From NCBI GenBank assembly GCA_043101635.1, contig JBICIE010000035.1, positions 1-18,854 of the forward strand: a stretch of DNA of 18,854 nt, written 5' to 3'. This document shows positions 14,541 through 18,854 of the stretch, in pieces (position 1 is the first letter of the stretch; each line of letters opens with the position of its first letter). The notes below the pieces were generated by a model, which was not told where the DNA came from, did no database searches, and worked only from the letters and a program-made list of their open reading frames with translations. This DNA comes from CAYMJK01 sp043101635. Its GTDB lineage: Bacteria > Planctomycetota > Phycisphaerae > Phycisphaerales > UBA1924. The translations under genes and the position numbers were made by a program.

Positions 14541-15183
14541 GGCAATACTCCTTTCTCCTTCGGTAACTCAGATCCGACACGATCGCGAGATCGGCGCCAT
14601 CCTGCGGCGGGAGCCGGTCGTCGAACATCCTTTCGTTGTCGCTCGGCGAGCCCCCGCCGCCCGCGCCCAGCGCCTCGTTCCAGGTCGCGATGTGCTCGCA
14701 GAAGTACGCGCCTGGATTGGCAGGCTGCCCGCTCCCCTGCGCAGCCGCCAGAGCGAAGCGGTCGTAGCCGGTCGGCGTGACGGTTCCCGGCGTGCCCGAG
14801 GCGCTCTGGACGGCGGCGTCATCGACGTACAGGTCGACGGTGAACGGCGCCGAAGGGCCCGTCACAACCACGGACACGCAGTGCCACTCGCCGGTGGTCA
14901 CGACGCGGGTCGCCTGCACCTGCCCGAGTGCGCCCTTGAGCCGGGCGGTGAGCTGGACATCGCTCGCGCCCGACTGGGTCGCCTCCAGGATCAGGTGGTC
15001 GTTGCCAACCGCGGTGCGCCCGTACCACCAGATGGTCCACGTGTCGCTCGGCCCCGGCGCCGACTCGAAGTAGAGCCAAGCCGTGACGGACAGAGGGAAG
15101 CCACTGGGCATTGTCCCCGATGGATAATCAGCCCGCAACTCGCCCGCTGCCGGATCGAATGACGTCCGAAAGCCCAAGCTCAT
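14473..15183 (-). pseudogene. truncated LamG-like protein, first B copy (B1)
   Basis: It starts at ATG 15183, with GAGGA upstream, 18 bp after the A1 stop. Residues 1-201 match the B2 lectin domain at about 182 of 201 positions by hand alignment, including both Cys and the Gly-rich linker. Homology ends at the triplet LSY (14571). The frame then reads through the ribosome-binding region and start of A2 as an unrelated tail (RRRKEYCHDARR...) to a stop at 14473. The ~560-residue C-terminal region present in B2 is missing. This is a recombination remnant; it could still make a free lectin domain of about 21 kDa. Its frame overlaps A2 by 68 bp, so translational coupling to A2 is possible. Confidence 0.85.
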
Positions 15184-16014
15184 ACTCGGCTCCTCGTACC
15201 CTCAGGGACATCCCGCGGCGAACGCGTTCTGGAACTCCAGGAAGTCGAAAAGGTCGAGCGTGCGGTCGTAGGCGAAGTCCGCGTGGCGATCACCAGTTGC
15301 GAATAAGTTGAGAAAGGTCAGATAATCGAATAAGTCGAGTTCGCCGCTGCCGTCAAGGTCGGGCGGGCAACTCAGTAGCCAGTCCATCTGGTCTGCGAGG
15401 ACCGCGAACCCGTTGCTGTAGGCGTCCCATTCGGCCCCGTTGACGATGATCCGCGTCGAACCGGCGACGACCACGGCCGGGCCGCCGGTGACGTACTCCG
15501 CGATGACATAACCACCGTCGGCGGGCGTCAGGATATCACCGACATCCGGCCACCACGGCGCCGTCGGATCGACCCCGGCGCCTCCGGACTCGTCGATGCT
15601 TGGATGGAACGGCTCCTCCCCGTACAGATCGACGGGCTCGGGAAGCAGGTCCACCGCGCCAGCCAGCCCGAGAAACGCCTGGAGATCGGGCCACTCCTCG
15701 ATCTCCGCGTGCTGAATGAGCAGGCGTCCGCCGCGGGCGAGATGCACCTCAAGCTCGGCCAGTATCTCGTCCGACCGCGGCCACTGCTCGTACGACCGGA
15801 TCACGATCAGATCCCAACGGCGGGCCCGCAATCGATCGATGAACGTGTCGGTGAGGCTCGTGGCAAACGCCCTCTCCCCGATTAGGCCCGGCGCGCCGAG
15901 ATCATGCGCCTGTTGCCAGCTCCACGGCCTATAGATGAGGATGCGTTCATCCTGTGCCGCCGCCGGCGCTGCAAGCGCAAGCGCCATCAGCGCGATCTTT
16001 CCTGCGCGCGCCAT
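14571..16014 (-). repeat. tandem cassette copy 1 (gene A1 plus truncated B1)
   Basis: Partner of 13081-14540. The copies abut at 14570/14571, where the B1 sequence stops and the 5' leader of A2 begins, placing the duplication joint to within a few bases. Confidence 0.85.
15202..16014 (-). CDS. exported GC-type dockerin protein, A1
   Basis: A 270-residue paralogue of A2. ATG 16014 is preferred over the longer open frame from 16245 because AAAGGAGG lies 7 bases upstream and a signal peptide (MARAGKIALM, hydrophobic core, cut before QDERILIY) follows directly. The body has the same landmarks as A2: RILIYRPWSW, RWDLIVIRSYEQW, GGRLLIQHAEIEEW, EEPFHPSIDESG, AEYVTGGPAVVV and IIVNGAEWDAYSN. The C-terminal dockerin (216-270) differs from A2 at only three positions, whereas the body differs at about one residue in four. 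Loop 2 has the same degenerate DFAYDRTLDLFD. The protein is probably secreted and surface-associated; the molecular activity is unknown. B1 follows 18 bp later. The start is 14 bp after a small orphan frame. Confidence 0.87.
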   Translation of the reverse strand: MARAGKIALMALALAAPAAAQDERILIYRPWSWQQAHDLGAPGLIGERAFATSLTDTFIDRLRARRWDLIVIRSYEQWPRSDEILAELEVHLARGGRLLIQHAEIEEWPDLQAFLGLAGAVDLLPEPVDLYGEEPFHPSIDESGGAGVDPTAPWWPDVGDILTPADGGYVIAEYVTGGPAVVVAGSTRIIVNGAEWDAYSNGFAVLADQMDWLLSCPPDLDGSGELDLFDYLTFLNLFATGDRHADFAYDRTLDLFDFLEFQNAFAAGCP

Positions 16015-16028
16015 CGCCCCGCCTCCTT

Positions 16029-16253
16029 TCAGAACACGCGCTCGAGCAGACTCAGGTGGGTCGTCGGCGAGACTTCGGCGGCTGCGCCCTCGGGCTCCTG
16101 GTTGCGCAGCTCGATGATGATCGCGTGATAGCCCATCTGGTCCAGCACCAGAATCGGACTCGCGTCTCCATCCTCGCCCGCCTTGCGAGCCCCGGGAAAC
16201 AGCGACTGGTCCACCTGCGGCGTGATGCGAGATGTCGATGCGCACAGCCCCAT
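16029..16253 (-). CDS. small orphan reading frame, possible 3' remnant of a lost gene
   Basis: A 74-residue frame from ATG 16253 (a TTG at 16271 would add six). The codons are GC-rich at third positions like those of real genes here, and the protein has sensible content (DASPILVLDQMGYHAIIIELRN, SPTTHLSLLERVF). It has no signal peptide and no convincing ribosome binding site. Its start lies only about 28 bp after the secA T-tract, leaving little room for a promoter. It could be the tail of a larger gene cut off by the rearrangement that built the A-B array, or a short real gene. I recognise no family. Confidence 0.4.
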   Translation of the reverse strand: MGLCASTSRITPQVDQSLFPGARKAGEDGDASPILVLDQMGYHAIIIELRNQEPEGAAAEVSPTTHLSLLERVF

Positions 16254-16280
16254 CACGTCAGTATGACGCAATCAACCCGC

Positions 16281-16308
16281 AAAAGCCAGCCTCTTCGCGG
16301 GGCCTGGC
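16281..16308 (-). terminator. Rho-independent terminator of secA
   Basis: On the minus strand GCCAG-G-CC (16308-16301) pairs with GG-CTGGC (16291-16285) across a GC-rich loop with one bulged G, followed by TTTT (16284-16281). It lies 4 bp after the secA stop. Confidence 0.7.
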
Positions 16309-16311
16309 GTC

Positions 16312-18854
16312 TTAATCGAACCCCGGCCCCGTGAACGTCCCGCCGGCGCCGCCGACCGTCCCCGGCGCCGGTGTCGGCCGGATCGGCGGCCGGCGCACCG
16401 GGGGCAACTGCGGCCCTTGTGGCCCCTGCGCCGGCTGCGGCTGCTGCGCCGGCTGCCGGCGCGGCCCGCCCGCCATCGGACCAAGCCCGCCGGACACCGG
16501 CCCCTGGGCCGGGCCCTGCGGCGTCAGGCGCACCTTGAAGATGAAGTCCGTCACCCGGTCGCGGATCGAGTGCATCATCTCGCCGAAGCGGGTTGCGCCC
16601 TCGCGCTTGTACTCGATGCGCGGGTCCTGCTGGCTGAAGGCCCGGAAGCCGATGGCGTCGCGAAGCTGGTCCATCGTGTACAGGTGGTCCTTCCACGAAT
16701 CATCCAGCGTCTGCACCAGGATCGTCTGCTCCAGTTGCAGCAGTTCGGCCCGCAGGATCTGCTCGATGCGCCCGCGGATGGCGTCCGCCCGGCGCTCGCC
16801 GCGCAGGTGCAGCATCCACTCCGGCAGGCCGGGGCTGACGCCGAAGCGCTCCTCGATGTGCTTGGAGAGGGCCTCATCATCCTCGATGGCGATCGCCTCT
16901 TCGATCTCCTTGTCCAGCCGGCCGGACTCGACCAGCGCCCGTGACGCCTTCTCCAGGTCCTCGCGGATCTGCTGCGGCGGGCGGGTCCTGACCTGCTCCT
17001 CGGTCCACCCGAGTTCATACCGGCGGTTGGCCCACGCGGTGAGCTGCGCCATCGCCTGCTGGGCCGACTGGCGCACCAGGCTCATGGTCATCTCCAGCGC
17101 GAAGTTGACCGGGTACTCGACCTCGAGCTTCTCGTAGACGCCGCGGGTGCGCTGCTTGATCAGCTCGGCCGGGTCGCCATCATCGTCGGTCTGTGCCGCG
17201 GCGATGTCGGCCGGATCAACCTGGATGGCGAACTTGCGATCGACCCACTCGGCGAGCTTCCGGGCCCCGTAGTCCTTCTGCGTGAACTCGGACAGCCCGG
17301 AAAGGTCGGCCGCGTGGATCTTCTTCTCCGCCGCGGCGCCGAGCATGTCCGCCACGTGCCGCCGCTCCGAAGCGCCGCCTTCGCGCAGCTCCGCGGCGTT
17401 GAGTTCGACGCCGAAGCGGCTCTGGGCCCAGTTGATCAGGCCCGCCGAGTCGAAATCGACGCTGACCTCCGAGCCTTCCATCGGCATGTACTCGCCGAGG
17501 GTGACATCGATCATGTTGCGGGCGTCCTCGGTGGCCTCGCGCCGGATCGCCCGCTCCATCTCGTGGGCGTCCTTGCCGCGGAGGCGCTCGGCCAGGATCG
17601 AGCAGTCGAGGGCCTGCTTGGCGAACTCGGCAGCGCACTGGGCCGGGTACTCCTTGTCAAGATACTCGTCGGTCGCCTCTTCGATGGAGTCGTCGATGTA
17701 CTGGAGCATCAGGCCCTTGACATCGCGCCCCTCCAGCACGCGCTGGCGCACGCCGTAGAAGCGCTGCCGCTGGTGCTCCATGACCTCGTCGTACTCGAGG
17801 ATGTTCTTGCGGATCTGGAAGTTGCGCTCCTCGACCTTGCGCTGGGCTCGCTCCACGCTCTTGGAGAGCATGGGATGCTCGATGGCGTCGCCCTCCTTCA
17901 TGCCCATCCGCGAGAGGATCTTCATCGTCGTCTCGCCGGCGAACATCTTCATCAGATCGTCCTGCAGGCTGACGAAGAAGCGGCTGGAGCCGTTGTCGCC
18001 CTGCCGGCCGGAGCGCCCGCGAAGCTGGTTGTCGATGCGCCGGCTCTCGTGCCGCTCGGTGCCGATCACGTGCAGGCCGCCGAGATCCTCGATGTCCTCG
18101 AACCAGCGGATGCGGTGCAGCAGAAAGCGGCCCGTGCTGTCCAGTTCGTTCATCAGGGCCTCGGCCGAGGCGCCGCCGATCTGGCGCGGGCTCATCCACG
18201 TGTGGCGCTCGGCCCAGTGGCGCAGCAGCTTCAGCTCCAGCTCCTCGAACGGCATCTCCTCGGCATCCCGCTTCTTGACGCCCTCGTCCTTGAGGAAGGT
18301 CGGGGCAACCTTGCGGAAGACGTTCTCGCGCACCTGCTCGTCGGTCGCCTCGACCGTGAGCGTGCGCGAGGCGATGCCGCGCCGCAGCCAGTGGTCCAGG
18401 AGCTGCTCGCGCGTGATGGCGCCGAGCTTGATGTCGGTGCCGCGCCCGGCCATGTTGGTGGCGATCATCACCGCCCCGAGCTGACCGGCGTTCTCCACGA
18501 TGTGGGCCTCGCGCTCATGCTGCTTGGCGTTGAGCACCTCGTGCTGGATCTGATGCTTGCGGCTGAGCATCTGGCTCAGTCGCTCCGACTTCTCCACGCT
18601 GGTCGTGCCCACCAGCATCGGCCGGCCGACATCGTGGAAGGTCTTGATCTCATCGACGATCGAGTCCCACTTGTCCTTCTCCTGCAGGAACATCAGGTCG
18701 TCGAAGTCGGTGCGGATGACGGCCTTGTTCGTCGGGATGCTCACGACATCCAGGCTGTAGATGTCGTGGAACTCCTGGGCCTCGGTGTCGGCGGTGCCGG
18801 TCATGCCGGCCAGCCGCTCGTACATCTTGAAGAAGTTCTGGATCGTGACCGTCG
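16312..18854 (-). CDS. secA: preprotein translocase ATPase SecA (N-terminal part outside window)
   Basis: The frame is open to the right edge; the last 847 residues or so are visible. The sequence enters at QNFFKMYERLAGMTGTADTE, just before the second nucleotide-binding fold. NBD2 follows (GRPMLVGTTSVEKSERL, MIATNMAGRGTDIKLG) with motor motif VI in HVIGTERHESRRIDNQLRGRSGRQGD. The scaffold and wing domains and QTLDDSWKDHLYTMDQLRDAIGFRAFSQQDP complete the C-terminal half. SecA drives proteins through SecYEG using ATP at the inner membrane. Two oddities: an insertion of roughly 110 residues lies between GRGTDIKLG and the GLHVIGTERHE motif (E. coli has about 50), and the C-terminus is a Pro/Gly/Gln-rich tail ending GPGFD without the CxC...CH zinc motif. 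Stop TAA is followed by a terminator. Confidence 0.97.
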   Translation of the reverse strand, partial: TVTIQNFFKMYERLAGMTGTADTEAQEFHDIYSLDVVSIPTNKAVIRTDFDDLMFLQEKDKWDSIVDEIKTFHDVGRPMLVGTTSVEKSERLSQMLSRKHQIQHEVLNAKQHEREAHIVENAGQLGAVMIATNMAGRGTDIKLGAITREQLLDHWLRRGIASRTLTVEATDEQVRENVFRKVAPTFLKDEGVKKRDAEEMPFEELELKLLRHWAERHTWMSPRQIGGASAEALMNELDSTGRFLLHRIRWFEDIEDLGGLHVIGTERHESRRIDNQLRGRSGRQGDNGSSRFFVSLQDDLMKMFAGETTMKILSRMGMKEGDAIEHPMLSKSVERAQRKVEERNFQIRKNILEYDEVMEHQRQRFYGVRQRVLEGRDVKGLMLQYIDDSIEEATDEYLDKEYPAQCAAEFAKQALDCSILAERLRGKDAHEMERAIRREATEDARNMIDVTLGEYMPMEGSEVSVDFDSAGLINWAQSRFGVELNAAELREGGASERRHVADMLGAAAEKKIHAADLSGLSEFTQKDYGARKLAEWVDRKFAIQVDPADIAAAQTDDDGDPAELIKQRTRGVYEKLEVEYPVNFALEMTMSLVRQSAQQAMAQLTAWANRRYELGWTEEQVRTRPPQQIREDLEKASRALVESGRLDKEIEEAIAIEDDEALSKHIEERFGVSPGLPEWMLHLRGERRADAIRGRIEQILRAELLQLEQTILVQTLDDSWKDHLYTMDQLRDAIGFRAFSQQDPRIEYKREGATRFGEMMHSIRDRVTDFIFKVRLTPQGPAQGPVSGGLGPMAGGPRRQPAQQPQPAQGPQGPQLPPVRRPPIRPTPAPGTVGGAGGTFTGPGFD

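Overview
The window is about 18.9 kb of GC-rich, densely coding bacterial DNA, most likely from a Phycisphaerae-type planctomycete. This assignment is an inference. It rests on two secreted proteins ending in the paired DLDGSGELD / FDFLEFQNAF tail that I recognise as the GC-type dockerin of that group, on a large divergent SecA, and on a FTMIELLVVIG-type pseudopilin. I see no phage, transposase or CRISPR array.

Layout, left to right. (1) 1-801, + strand: the 3' part of a DUF900-like alpha/beta hydrolase, followed by a tRNA T-arm-like inverted repeat (851-880). (2) 973-1440, +: a small exported protein of unknown function, convergent with (3) a minus-strand pair, an exported Zn-dependent alkylsulfatase (5487-3385, GTG start, Tat signal) followed 45 bp later by an SLC13/DASS permease carrying two TrkA-C domains (3339-1462). 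This looks like a unit that releases sulfate from sulfate esters and takes up the product. (4) 5963-9289, +: a coupled pair 9 bp apart, a lipoprotein with six exact-length 15-residue coiled-coil repeats plus a C-terminal membrane anchor, and a membrane-anchored glycerophosphodiester phosphodiesterase. (5) Minus strand: a type II secretion-like pseudopilin (10338-9523), then tRNA-Pro(CGG) (9406-9333) with its own terminator. (6) 10618-11274, +: a coiled-coil/winged-helix-like protein ending at two strong G/C hairpins.

(7) 11387-16014, minus: the most unusual part. A two-gene cassette is tandemly duplicated. Gene A encodes an exported protein with a Rossmann/amidotransferase-like body and a GC-type dockerin tail. 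Gene B encodes a LamG-like lectin domain fused to a large region I do not recognise. The first B copy (14473-15183) is cut off just after its lectin domain and runs into the ribosome-binding region of the second A copy. The second B copy (13707-11387) is full length but split by a one-base frameshift at 12352-12355. A small orphan reading frame (16253-16029) precedes the array.

(8) 16312-18854, minus: the 5'-truncated secA gene, ending at a good terminator. Its product has a large insertion beside motor motif VI and lacks the C-terminal zinc-binding motif.

Taken together the window is rich in envelope and export functions: SecA, a Tat substrate, a lipoprotein, a pseudopilin and dockerin proteins. 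The duplicated A-B cassette is the best candidate for something undescribed.
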